Origin: an uncultured Planctomycetaceae bacterium
GTDB taxonomy: Bacteria > Planctomycetota > Planctomycetia > Planctomycetales > Planctomycetaceae
Length of the DNA: 38,295 bases
Direction of reading: 5' to 3'
NCBI GenBank assembly: GCA_937919915.1
Contig: CALFOL010000429.1
Location: 1-38,295 of the forward strand
Part shown: piece after piece, positions 26,340 through 35,193 of the stretch
Layout of the letters: every line of letters begins with the position of its first letter
Position numbering within the stretch: position 1 is the stretch's first letter
Made by a program: the position numbers and the translations under genes
The notes under the pieces: model-generated
The model's database searches: none
What the model was told of the DNA's origin: nothing
Seen by the model: only the letters and a program-made list of their open reading frames with translations

Positions 26340-27188
26340 ATGATGCAGCACAGGGAACCTGAGCAGACAGACGTCAAGGCAGCCGCCGAAATGATCGGCG
26401 ACAAGCTCGCGATACTCGGTGTCTCGCCGCATACGGCCGTCATTCTCGGATCAGGCCTCGGAGCTGCGGGTCGCATGGCGATCGAACAGGGTGGCGTTGC
26501 GATCGACTACGCGGACATCCCGAATATGCCGCAGCCCGCCGTCGCTGGTCATGCCGGTCGACTGATTATTGGCGCCGGCGATCTGGCGGGAGTCCTGTTT
26601 CTGCAGGGACGCGTTCACTATTACGAAGGACATTCGTTAGAACGCATGACCTTTGCGACCAGATTAATGTCGGTACTGGGCGTGCGGCATCTGATCGTCA
26701 GCAACGCTGCGGGAGGCATCACGTCGGGGTACAAGCCGGGTGACGTGATGTTGATCAGCGGCCACTGGACGCTGTTAAGCATTCAGGAACCCTCCGCACA
26801 GAATGGCCGAACATTGCCGCCGTCAAAGTTGTGGAGTCCTCGGCTGCGACAGCTCGGCAGAGCCGTTGCAACAACGCTGTCGGTACATGAAGGTACTTAC
26901 GCGATGATGTCCGGGCCGAACTACGAAACTCCTGCGGAAGTTCTGATGCTGCGAACATTTCATGTTGACGCGGTTGGCATGAGCACTGTTCCCGAAGCCT
27001 GCGCCGCGGCTCGCCGCGGCATCGAGGTCCTCGGCGTTTCGTGCATCACAAACGTCGCCAGCGGATTGTCAGATCAACCGCTCGACCACGCCGAAGTCAG
27101 CGAAACCGCAGCGAGTGTCGAATCTGAATTTACCTCGTGGTTGTTTGAGGTACTCAAATCCGTGCAGCCAACGTCACGTTACCGATGA
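26340..27188 (+). CDS. Purine nucleoside phosphorylase
   Basis: Phosphorolysis of purine (deoxy)nucleosides to base plus (deoxy)ribose 1-phosphate. It is 282 residues and belongs to the trimeric PNP/MTAP class. Motifs: V-I-L-G-S-G-L-G (35-41), Q-G-R-V-H-Y-Y-E-G-H (89-98), S-N-A-A-G-G (121-126), G-P-N-Y-E-T-P-A-E and V-S-C-I-T-N-V-A-S-G-L with the base-binding Asn. The usual D-H-I-N after A-A-G-G is replaced by S-G-H-W-T. Two ATGs at 26340 and 26343 are both possible starts. Its 3' end overlaps the 3' end of the converging sulfatase gene by 10 bp, with no terminator between them. Confidence 0.92.
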   Translation: MMQHREPEQTDVKAAAEMIGDKLAILGVSPHTAVILGSGLGAAGRMAIEQGGVAIDYADIPNMPQPAVAGHAGRLIIGAGDLAGVLFLQGRVHYYEGHSLERMTFATRLMSVLGVRHLIVSNAAGGITSGYKPGDVMLISGHWTLLSIQEPSAQNGRTLPPSKLWSPRLRQLGRAVATTLSVHEGTYAMMSGPNYETPAEVLMLRTFHVDAVGMSTVPEACAAARRGIEVLGVSCITNVASGLSDQPLDHAEVSETAASVESEFTSWLFEVLKSVQPTSRYR

Positions 27189-28654
27189 CGTTTCGCTGCG
27201 ATAATCTCTTCCAAACGTTTCGACATCGTCCGCACTAGATCCGGATGTCCCGAATAGACATCTGTCGTTTCGCCAGGATCAGCAGCCAGATTGTAAAGTT
27301 GCCCCGTCGGCTGACCCTGCTCTGCCTTAACTCTTCGCGGTTCCGAGAATCCTCCTGAACCCAGCCCCTGAATCAACTTCCATTGTCCCTGCCGAAACGT
27401 CATCAAGCCACCGCCCGAACGAATAACCAATTCCGTCCGAACAGGTTCATCATCCAATTGCTCGCCAGTCAGCACACGACGAAAACTGAAACTGTCCGGG
27501 GCAGCTTTCGTCGGAAGTTTCACACCCACAATTTCAGCGAAGGTTGCCAGCAGGTCAGTAAAACAGATCATCTGCTTCGAGACAGATTCCGGCGGCGTCA
27601 CGCCCGGCCAACGCACAATAAACGGCATCCGATGACCACATTCCCAGGCATCTGATTTCATGCCGCGTAATCCACCGGAAGAATCGTGGCCGAATCGCTC
27701 AACATCCGTTTCGTACCACACTGGGCCATTGTCTGATGTGAACACGACCAACGTGTTGTCCGCCAGACCAGCCGTCTTCAGCGAATACAGAACCCGACCA
27801 ATCTGAAAGTCCACCATCATCACGAAGTCGCCATACATGCCAGCTCCGCTTTTGCCTGCGAACTCCTCCGACGGCAGCCACGGAGTATGCGGGGCTGGAT
27901 ACGCCAGGTACAACATCAGCGGCAACTTCGCCGTTGCGTCATTCGCCACATGAGCCTCAACGACCTGGATGGCTTCATCCGTAAACCTCGGTAACACATC
28001 CTTTAACGCCAGATCCGGAGCGATGCCGCCCTTGCGCCAAAATGCGCCCTGAATTCTTGACCAGCCTTCACTGTTGTTGTCGCCGATTTGGTTCGTCGGT
28101 GGCTGCACGGCCCTGTCGTCACGAATGTAGAAATAGGGCGGAATGTCCGTGGATGCTCGGATGCCGAAGTAGCTATCGAAACCACAATCCACAGGCCCAC
28201 CGGGCAGTGGCTTGTCGTAACCGTCTTCATCGAAGCCAAGGTGCCATTTGCCAACCATAGCAGTGTGGTAACCCTGAGATTTCAGCAGCGACGCGATGTT
28301 CATCTGGCCTGCCTTGATCGTGCGTTCTTTAGCCCAGCGTTCAGGGGTCGCGCGAAACGGATAACGACCCGTCATCAAGCCATACCGTGACAGATGGCAC
28401 AGCGGTCCTGGCGCATGAGCATCTGTGAATCGCATCCCTGCCGTGGACAGAGCATCGATATTCGGCGTCGCGATTTTTGAATCAGGACTGAAGCAACCGG
28501 GGTCTCCGTACCCCATGTCGTCCACAAGGATCACAACGATATTCGGTTGAGATCTCGTTCCGGCCGCCACCGCGAATTGTGAGCACGACGCAGCGAATCC
28601 CCAGGTGAGAATAATCAGGGTCGGTAATCGATACATTGCGCGTTTATCTTTCAC
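27179..28654 (-). CDS. Secreted sulfatase with non-canonical CHLSR motif
   Basis: A 491-residue arylsulfatase-A-type protein with a signal peptide (about 1-31). Sequence start is a GTG at 28654; an ATG at 28636 six codons on also keeps the signal peptide. Metal-binding D45-D46-M-G-Y-G-D and T-P-N-I-D-A-L are normal, as are W-H-L-G-F, F-T-S-D-N-G-P, G-L-R-G-M-K-S-D-A-W-E-C-G and R-M-P-F-I-V-R-W-P-G. The active-site cysteine that becomes formylglycine normally sits in C-x-P-S-R. Here it reads C86-H-L-S-R, with Leu for Pro. This may be a variant or poorly matured enzyme. It is 37 bp downstream of a second sulfatase; the likely substrate is a sulfated polysaccharide. Confidence 0.92.
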   Translation of the reverse strand: MKDKRAMYRLPTLIILTWGFAASCSQFAVAAGTRSQPNIVVILVDDMGYGDPGCFSPDSKIATPNIDALSTAGMRFTDAHAPGPLCHLSRYGLMTGRYPFRATPERWAKERTIKAGQMNIASLLKSQGYHTAMVGKWHLGFDEDGYDKPLPGGPVDCGFDSYFGIRASTDIPPYFYIRDDRAVQPPTNQIGDNNSEGWSRIQGAFWRKGGIAPDLALKDVLPRFTDEAIQVVEAHVANDATAKLPLMLYLAYPAPHTPWLPSEEFAGKSGAGMYGDFVMMVDFQIGRVLYSLKTAGLADNTLVVFTSDNGPVWYETDVERFGHDSSGGLRGMKSDAWECGHRMPFIVRWPGVTPPESVSKQMICFTDLLATFAEIVGVKLPTKAAPDSFSFRRVLTGEQLDDEPVRTELVIRSGGGLMTFRQGQWKLIQGLGSGGFSEPRRVKAEQGQPTGQLYNLAADPGETTDVYSGHPDLVRTMSKRLEEIIAAKRHR

Positions 28655-28691
28655 GGAAATCGGCCTCGCTTACGGCAACGGGTTAAACGTA

Positions 28692-30935
28692 CTAATCTGC
28701 CACAACCGTAACAGCTGTCTCCAGATAGCGAATTGTGAGCTGTGTCCCATCGGCAAGTTTCACTTGATCAGACGGGTTGTTGAACCGGCCCGTAATGCTC
28801 TTTCCGCGAATCACTGCGTGCGAGCTGCCGGACTTCAGACTCAAGCTTTCACCTGCACTGACTTCCAGAGTTCCATTCAGAACCACCGTGCCTGCGACCC
28901 GCAAAGCCGGTTGATTGTTCCCGACCGCAATCCTGATTTTGCCACTCGTCGTCTGCCGATAGTCGCCACTGACATCGAAGCCCGAAGAATCAGCATTGGT
29001 TACGTCAACAACGCCGCTGTTGTACACGGTGCTGTTGATCCTGCCGGAACCGCTTAACGTCCCACCTGAGTAAGTTTCTACCCATCGCAGTGAGTCAACC
29101 TGCCCGCCATCAACCACCAACCTGCCTTTCGCCGCGATGCGAACTTCGTTGCGACCAGTCAGATTAACTCCTTTGCCGAGCACCAATGACTGTGCTCCGG
29201 CTGTGCTCCCTCGAACCTCAAGGGCCAGGAATTCCAAATCAATATCGCCATGAGCCGTGTTGGGTTTGCTATTTGAATTGACAATCCGCGCTGTCCACGA
29301 AAGTTGCGGCGCTCCGGTTTCGGTCATGTAGGTTACGCCCGCGTTGCTGTACTCGTAGTCCGACCAGTTATCTGCGTCCGAAGTTTTGCCACCTTTGCTG
29401 CCGGTCCAGTGATGGTACGTATTGGCGAATCCTTTGGGTTCCGCTACGCGTTCTCCGAGCAGCAAAGCTTCCAGGTGTTTGGCCAGCTTCGGGTGCTTGT
29501 CCGCGATGTCGTTGGCCTCTGCACGATCAGCTCCCAGGTCGAACAACTGCAATGAAGATTTTCCGCTGCGAATCAATTTGTGTTTTCCACAAATGATTGA
29601 CTGTCGGTTGCCAGCTTCATGGATAACGAAATCACGTTGCCGCTGGTAGCCATCACCCAGCAATGTCGGCGCGATGGAGACACCATCGACTCCCAGCGGC
29701 GTTTCTGCACCGGCAAGTTCGCAGAACGTTGGCAACAAGTCGGTGATGTCGACAACTTTCGGGCTCTGTGTTCCGGCTTGCAACGCGGATGTCGTGTTGA
29801 TTCGTGCTGGCCAACGCATCACCAGCGGAACTCGAATACCACCTTCGTAAATCTGTCCTTTGTTACCACGCAGCCCACCGTTCGCATCCAACTCGACATT
29901 GTTGTTCCCGCTTGGTCCGCCGTTGTCCGATTGGAAGATAACCAGCGTGTCTTTGGCAATCGAATCCTGCGTATTCCCATCATTGTTTGGATCCTCCAAC
30001 GCTGACAGGATGTTGCCGAAGTGTGCGTCGATGCGAGTCACCATCGCTGCCCATTGTCGCGACTGATCGGCCAGCGAAGCGTAGTGTGGATCCTCCGCGT
30101 ACGCTTTGTCCCAATCCGGCAGCTTGGCAACTTCGCCAAACGGAGCATGCGGAATCTGTACGGCCAGCAGCCCGAAAAACGGTTTCCCCGTTTTGTTGTA
30201 GTCGGTCCCGCCGGCTCGCACGAAGTCCAGCGCAGCAAACGCGTAGCTGTCGTCGCAATACGCCGACTTCGGATAGGCTCCTTCGTTTTGCAGCGCTGGT
30301 GTGTCGGGGTAGGCCGAATCGTTTTGAAACGGAGTCATCGAATTAGGAACGAGCTCCAGACCACCAACAGCTCCCGCAGTTGCGGGGGCGTTCCACAGAG
30401 TCGGTTGGAAAAACGTGTGAGCTCGAACATGGTGCAGTTCCGCCAGCACATGTTGGAAACCATGTGAAGTCGGCAGCGTCTGAACGTTGTCGATGGTCGG
30501 ATTCACCTGTTCCTTCGAACCACCATATCCCCACTTGCCCCAGTAGCCGGTCTTGTAGCCGACTGCGGACAGTGCGTCGCCCATCGACACATCGTCACGG
30601 CGAATCGCCTTGCGGGCATTATTCGGATCGTTGCGATCAGAAAACGCATGCCCCTGATGAAAGCCGGTTTGCTGTGAGGCGCGCGATGGAGAACACACCG
30701 TGCAGGCGTAGCCGCGTGAAAAGTTCACGCCGGCGGCGGCCAGCCTGTCAATATTCGGAGTCCGAACACTCGGCTGGTTTTTCGCCCGCCGCTGAGCCTG
30801 AGCGTTCGGGCCGATCGATCCCCAGCCCATATCGTCGACATAGAAGTAGAGGATATTCGGACGAGGGGCATCGGCTGCCGCCAGCAACGCCGCTGTCGGC
30901 GCGACGGCAATGATCAGGACGAGCAGGTTCTTCAT
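28692..30935 (-). CDS. Secreted sulfatase with C-terminal beta-repeat extension
   Basis: About 747 residues from the ATG at 30935, chosen because a signal peptide starts there (M-K-N-L-L-V-L-I-I-A) and the upstream open frame overlaps the ThuA gene; an ATG at 30947 is also possible. The sulfatase domain covers about 25-520 with D34-D35-M-G-W-G and the canonical formylglycine motif C81-S-P-S-R85. The last about 215 residues are Gly/Ser/Thr/Val-rich and beta-rich (for example G-G-T-L-S-G-S-G, G-T-V-V-L-N-G-T-L-E-V), like the passenger repeats of autotransporter-type or PEP-associated surface proteins. The extension may bind substrate or the cell surface. It is 46 bp downstream of the ThuA gene. 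Confidence 0.92.
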   Translation of the reverse strand: MKNLLVLIIAVAPTAALLAAADAPRPNILYFYVDDMGWGSIGPNAQAQRRAKNQPSVRTPNIDRLAAAGVNFSRGYACTVCSPSRASQQTGFHQGHAFSDRNDPNNARKAIRRDDVSMGDALSAVGYKTGYWGKWGYGGSKEQVNPTIDNVQTLPTSHGFQHVLAELHHVRAHTFFQPTLWNAPATAGAVGGLELVPNSMTPFQNDSAYPDTPALQNEGAYPKSAYCDDSYAFAALDFVRAGGTDYNKTGKPFFGLLAVQIPHAPFGEVAKLPDWDKAYAEDPHYASLADQSRQWAAMVTRIDAHFGNILSALEDPNNDGNTQDSIAKDTLVIFQSDNGGPSGNNNVELDANGGLRGNKGQIYEGGIRVPLVMRWPARINTTSALQAGTQSPKVVDITDLLPTFCELAGAETPLGVDGVSIAPTLLGDGYQRQRDFVIHEAGNRQSIICGKHKLIRSGKSSLQLFDLGADRAEANDIADKHPKLAKHLEALLLGERVAEPKGFANTYHHWTGSKGGKTSDADNWSDYEYSNAGVTYMTETGAPQLSWTARIVNSNSKPNTAHGDIDLEFLALEVRGSTAGAQSLVLGKGVNLTGRNEVRIAAKGRLVVDGGQVDSLRWVETYSGGTLSGSGRINSTVYNSGVVDVTNADSSGFDVSGDYRQTTSGKIRIAVGNNQPALRVAGTVVLNGTLEVSAGESLSLKSGSSHAVIRGKSITGRFNNPSDQVKLADGTQLTIRYLETAVTVVAD

Positions 30936-30981
30936 GGTGGATCTCATCGACTGTGCGTTCGGACGCCGCGAAATTAATATA

Positions 30982-31857
30982 CTACTTTGCGAAACCTGCC
31001 GCGGGTTTGCCATCTGCAGTAATGTTTCCGCTGGCCCACAGGACACCGCGAACAACGAATTCCATGTACCGAGTATCCGCCACGGTTTCGTTTTGGTGTC
31101 CCAAAGAAGTGCTGAAGATGCGTGTCTTCTTCGGACCGTATTCATTCGTCCACGCGATGACAGCTGCTGATTCTGTCGGCTTGGCATTCCGGTCGTCTTT
31201 TAGCTGTTTCTTGTTTGGCGGCGTTGTCTGTTTTGCTCGCAGCAGCTGCCCGGTGCTGTTGAAAACGCGTACATTGTTGTACAGCTCTTCATCTACCGTG
31301 GTCCAGTCGGTGAAGCCGTTCATCACAGGGTGATCGCTGTCCAGACTCTGCAGCTCAAGCGGAGCTTTCGGGCCGTGCCCAGTAGATTGGAGTCCGATCA
31401 TTTCGTACCACGCAGCATTGTCTGCGCCTGGTTCAACAGCAACTTTAAAATCACCCCAGCGATAACTGTGCATTGCGCAGTGCAGATTGACTGCTGGCGT
31501 ACCGTTCTTATGAGCTGCCAGGATACGATCAACGTACGGCTTCTCGGTCACGTTGGCAGAGCATTCGTCGTGAATAATGACGTCGTATGCTTTAGCCCAG
31601 TCGTCTGATTCGTAGATTTCGAACGTGGCTTTCGTTGACGTATCCGAACTCAGCACCACCGTCACCTCGGCGTTGATCCGCGATTCAATACCTTCTTTCA
31701 ACAGTTTCGTCTGAGTCGTATAGTCGTGACAGCAGCCGCCAGCCACCAGCAGTACTTTTAGTGGCGATTTCGCTTCCTGAGCAGAAACGCTGGCAGCGTG
31801 TGGAGCGATAGCCGCCGTGGCAATGACCGCGATGAGTTTGACGAGTGTTGTCTGCAT
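30982..31857 (-). CDS. Secreted ThuA-domain protein
   Basis: A 291-residue protein with a signal peptide (1-26) and a ThuA domain (class I glutamine-amidotransferase-like fold). Typical stretches are V-L-L-V-A-G-G-C-C-H-D-Y, Y-D-V-I-I-H-D-E-C, A-V-N-L-H-C-A-M-H-S-Y-R, D-H-P-V-M-N-G-F and V-I-A-W-T-N-E-Y-G-P-K-K-T-R-I-F. ThuA proteins occur in trehalose and other sugar-utilisation clusters; their reaction is largely unsettled. It is the upstream partner of two sulfatases on the same strand, which fits polysaccharide breakdown. Confidence 0.92.
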   Translation of the reverse strand: MQTTLVKLIAVIATAAIAPHAASVSAQEAKSPLKVLLVAGGCCHDYTTQTKLLKEGIESRINAEVTVVLSSDTSTKATFEIYESDDWAKAYDVIIHDECSANVTEKPYVDRILAAHKNGTPAVNLHCAMHSYRWGDFKVAVEPGADNAAWYEMIGLQSTGHGPKAPLELQSLDSDHPVMNGFTDWTTVDEELYNNVRVFNSTGQLLRAKQTTPPNKKQLKDDRNAKPTESAAVIAWTNEYGPKKTRIFSTSLGHQNETVADTRYMEFVVRGVLWASGNITADGKPAAGFAK

Positions 31858-32002
31858 GAGGGCATCCTGTGGAAAATGATTGATGTGTAAGAACAGATCA
31901 GGCGTGACTCACCTGCACGAATCGCCAGCACGTGAATCCCATACGGCCCACAGTCATTCACTCGCTGGCGCGTCGCGTTGGTAGTCAGCCCGACATAGAC
32001 CT

Positions 32003-32734
32003 CTACTTCACCAGCGAATAGATCTTCACGTCATCCACGACAACATTGCGATGAATCGCAAGTCGCAGCATGCGTTTCGTTGGATGAGCGATCCCTGCCG
32101 CAGCAAACGATCCAACGACTTTGCCATCAATGGACACAGTCAGAGTATCACCCTTCACCGTTGCCAGCACGGTATGCCACTTGCCGGCTTCCAACGCGTG
32201 AGGAAAGCGTTTTGTCTTGGTCTTTAGTTCATTCTGCTGTGCTTCCGTCAGCTTTTTCGTCTGCCGGAGTTCTCGAATATTCAGATCCATCTGCCCCGTC
32301 TTCAGGTCGGTAATCTCTGTAGTCTTCACACCGACCGTGACCTTGAAAAGGTGTCCAGCCCATACTTCTTTGCACTTCAGATCCGCAAAGTTCAGCCCCA
32401 GCGTGTCCTTTTCGTCCTCCAGTAAAAACTTCATCTGCACAGAACCGTCTTTGAACTCAGCCGCATGGGTCACTGAAACTCCATGATCAGCCTTCTCATG
32501 AATATAGATCCGCATCGTGCCGTCTTTCAGGTCAACCTGTTTATTCCCTGCGGCGCGCGTCTTGCTGTTTGTGCCCCAGCCGTTGCCGACTTCGTCTTTG
32601 TCTTCCTGGGCTTCCGAGCGTTCGAAATCGTCTTCAAAAATCAACGTCCCTGGCTCATCGGCGACGAGTGTTGGTGACAGCAAAGCGAATGTGAGCAGCA
32701 AACTTCCCGCAGGAACGAACTTGAGTTTGGCCAT
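32003..32734 (-). CDS. Secreted DUF1080/concanavalin-like protein
   Basis: A 243-residue protein with a signal peptide (about 1-25) followed by a jelly-roll-like domain. L-I-F-E-D-D-F-E-R-S-E at the start, G-K-W-H-T-V-L-A-T-V-K-G-D-T-L-T-V-S-I-D-G-K-V-V-G near residue 185 and V-V-V-D-D-V-K-I-Y at the C-terminus are typical of the LamG/DUF1080 type common in planctomycetes. A Lys/Gln/Glu-rich helix lies between about 150 and 180. It probably binds or cleaves a glycan, though no catalytic residues can be named. It lies 145 bp upstream of the ThuA gene on the same strand. Confidence 0.78.
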   Translation of the reverse strand: MAKLKFVPAGSLLLTFALLSPTLVADEPGTLIFEDDFERSEAQEDKDEVGNGWGTNSKTRAAGNKQVDLKDGTMRIYIHEKADHGVSVTHAAEFKDGSVQMKFLLEDEKDTLGLNFADLKCKEVWAGHLFKVTVGVKTTEITDLKTGQMDLNIRELRQTKKLTEAQQNELKTKTKRFPHALEAGKWHTVLATVKGDTLTVSIDGKVVGSFAAAGIAHPTKRMLRLAIHRNVVVDDVKIYSLVK

Positions 32735-32923
32735 GAATTGTTGCCTATGTGGCGAGTTTCGAAGGTAAGGTGAATTGCCAAAGCCGCTTGATGAGGAGGC
32801 TGTCGCCCGCGGGCCCTTCCCTGCCGCGATGAATTATGTCGATAGGTTACCAGTCTCGGTCTGCGACGCATCAAGCCTTACCGGTTTCTCCGCAAAAACG
32901 ATCCTTAAAGTATGCGTTTGGAG

Positions 32924-34357
32924 TCAATCCGCATACACGAATGCAGAAACCATTCCAGGCAGCTCCAGATCTCTGTGCAGCGTCTTCCAGTTGTCTTCAT
33001 GATTGAACAGCCAACAAACTCGCGTGCGACGATTGCGTTTCGGCGGTGTTGGAATCGCGGCGATTCCGTCTGTGAACACAATCATGCCGTCATACTCGCG
33101 GTGTTCATCCAGATACTTCATCAGCGGCTGAAAGTTGGTTCCGCCACGACCAAAGATCGCCACTTGTTGCCGAGCTTTCTTTAACGTGATTGGATCTTCG
33201 CAGCGGATTTTCGTATCGAACCAAATCACATCAATCGATTCGACTCCGTACTTAAATAATCGATTGACGATCGAAAACGCGTTCTGCACATCCTTAGTAC
33301 TCACAGAACCGCTGACGTCGACGGCAAACAAAATATGCGTCGTGAAGTCGCGACGGCTGCCCATGTACTGGAAGCCGTAACGGCGACTCGGCTTCATCCG
33401 CGTCAACTGACGACTCGAAGCCAGAATTGTGGCGCGAAAGGACTGCAGCACGCGTCGGTAGTCCAGCTTCGGCCTGCGACTGGCCAGAATCAACTCACGA
33501 GAACTCCCGGCAACAGTCCCCCAGTTATTCGAGGATTCGATCTCCGTGATCAGGTCGTTGATGACTTCACACTGGAACTGGTCGTAGTCCCATTCGATCG
33601 CGTTCTGACTTCCGACAAGCTCCGCGTCACAGTAGTCGTCCGGCTTCGGAGCCCGCGATGACGCTGTCTCGCTGTTCGAATCTGACTCAGCTGTTGTCGG
33701 GTCGGAATCTGTCTGGTTGGGGAAATCGCGAAAAGAGGTCTTGTTGCCATTTTTCTTCTGCGACAATGATGAACCGCCGCCTTCACCATCCCCCTCGCCT
33801 GTGGCGTCGCAGTTTCCTTCGTCGCCTTCACAGCCGTCATCTGATTCGGCATCGCATTCTCCGCTGAGACCATCGTTCCAGGACGAGTCAGCGTCTCCCT
33901 TTTCGGCAGCGACGCCACACAACAGGTCGTAATAGTACTCAAAATACTTACCGCTGTGAGCCTTCCCGAATTTCGATTTGGCCGACGGCATTTTCAGTGA
34001 CGTCGACGTGCATTCACGAATCGCAAAGTTGCTGGCTTCCCATGCCATCTCCGTCTTTGGTTTTCGCCTCTCGTACGGATGCTTCAGAATGATCCTCAGG
34101 ACTTCAAACTTCATCACTTCGCGAAGCGTTTTGCTATCCAGCGTTCTCAGGTAATCGTCGTTGAATTCAATCAATCCGCGTCCTGATCGCATCGTTCTGA
34201 TCTGCGGATTCGGAACGAACCTGTGAGTCATCCATACACCAAACAGCAGCGGTTCTGTCAGAAACCACTGCTGCGTGATGTCGCTGACACGATTCGTCTG
34301 GCTTTGGTGGGTGGCGTTGCTAGACTTTCCCCCGTCCCTGACTGCTGCCTGATTCAT
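32924..34357 (-). CDS. VWA-domain protein of the DUF2201 metallopeptidase-like family
   Basis: About 477 residues from the ATG at 34357; the longer frame to 34642 overlaps the divergent neighbour and adds low-quality sequence. The N-terminal half resembles the DUF2201 peptidase-like domain, but the place of its H-E-x-x-H reads F-E-V-L-R followed by I-I-L-K-H-P, so the zinc site looks lost. Residues about 155-250 are a very acidic, Gly/Ser-rich linker. The C-terminal about 135 residues are a VWA-like domain with an intact MIDAS start D-V-S-G-S (347-351) and F-T-D-G. VWA proteins of this kind work with MoxR AAA+ ATPases, one of which lies 836 bp away across an unknown gene. Confidence 0.85.
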   Translation of the reverse strand: MNQAAVRDGGKSSNATHQSQTNRVSDITQQWFLTEPLLFGVWMTHRFVPNPQIRTMRSGRGLIEFNDDYLRTLDSKTLREVMKFEVLRIILKHPYERRKPKTEMAWEASNFAIRECTSTSLKMPSAKSKFGKAHSGKYFEYYYDLLCGVAAEKGDADSSWNDGLSGECDAESDDGCEGDEGNCDATGEGDGEGGGSSLSQKKNGNKTSFRDFPNQTDSDPTTAESDSNSETASSRAPKPDDYCDAELVGSQNAIEWDYDQFQCEVINDLITEIESSNNWGTVAGSSRELILASRRPKLDYRRVLQSFRATILASSRQLTRMKPSRRYGFQYMGSRRDFTTHILFAVDVSGSVSTKDVQNAFSIVNRLFKYGVESIDVIWFDTKIRCEDPITLKKARQQVAIFGRGGTNFQPLMKYLDEHREYDGMIVFTDGIAAIPTPPKRNRRTRVCWLFNHEDNWKTLHRDLELPGMVSAFVYAD

Positions 34358-34379
34358 TTCGCTTTCACATCCCGATTCT

Positions 34380-35129
34380 ATGTTGCCGCTGCCCACTGTT
34401 CGAAAACTCCTGCGAGAATGTTTTCCTGAAGAACAACTGGAACACGTCGGTATCATCTGCGTTTCGGAGGCAGAACTCCAGAGCTGGATGGAGCGTTTAC
34501 AAAAACGACTGACCCGAGTCACACAGTGTTCCGCTAAATTCGTGTTGCGGCGAGGCGGACAGTCGTATGTTACCATCTGTATTTCCGATGCAGATAAAAG
34601 CAGCACAGACAACTGGTTTGAGGTACAACTCGCCGCGCACAACGATACCCACGGTATGTGGATTTCGGATTCCAGCTACCGTCGCAAAACCCACGCTTCG
34701 CCCGCTCCGGTCTGCGATATCTCACAGATCGAAACTTTTCTGGAAGCCATTAAAGCACGCGTGACTCGCGATTCGTTACGTGACAAACGCACCGAGAAAG
34801 TCACAGGGTTGAAGAAGGCCGGGCTCACCTCACGATTGAAGGAACTTGGTGCTGAGCACGGTTTCTCGTTCGCGATCGGCCAAAGCACACGAGACATCAA
34901 CCTGAGTATTCGGGTCCTGGGCCGAAAGAAGGGCTACCACTTCGCATTTCCCAAAGGCAAGCTGGACGCAGTCATCGATCAGGTCCCCGACCTCGTCGCT
35001 ATGTTGGAGAAGCTGCAGTTGTTGGGAACCACCTTTCGCACGAACAACAAATACTGGGCGGATCGGCAGGGTGACTGGATTGAAGCTCCCGAGCCTTTCG
35101 AAAAGAGAACGCCCTCAAAAAAGAAGTAG
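34380..35129 (+). CDS. Unknown protein linked to MoxR/VWA pair
   Basis: A 249-residue soluble protein that I do not recognise. It has no signal peptide or membrane segment. The N-terminal 1-100 has alternating helices and strands with a conserved-looking Y-V-T-I-C-I-S-D-A-D. The middle 115-150 is charged and helical; 150-235 contains G-F-S-F-A-I-G-Q-S-T-R-D-I-N-L and G-Y-H-F-A-F-P-K-G-K-L-D. The C-terminus is basic. It starts only 22 bp from the divergent VWA gene and ends 64 bp before the MoxR ATPase gene on the same strand, so it is best seen as the third member of that set, perhaps a substrate or adaptor. Confidence 0.7.
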   Translation: MLPLPTVRKLLRECFPEEQLEHVGIICVSEAELQSWMERLQKRLTRVTQCSAKFVLRRGGQSYVTICISDADKSSTDNWFEVQLAAHNDTHGMWISDSSYRRKTHASPAPVCDISQIETFLEAIKARVTRDSLRDKRTEKVTGLKKAGLTSRLKELGAEHGFSFAIGQSTRDINLSIRVLGRKKGYHFAFPKGKLDAVIDQVPDLVAMLEKLQLLGTTFRTNNKYWADRQGDWIEAPEPFEKRTPSKKK

Positions 35130-35193
35130 CAGCTTATTGGCCCGATTCGACGGGGAGCCTGCATCCACTCTATAGAAGTAACATCAAATCTAA

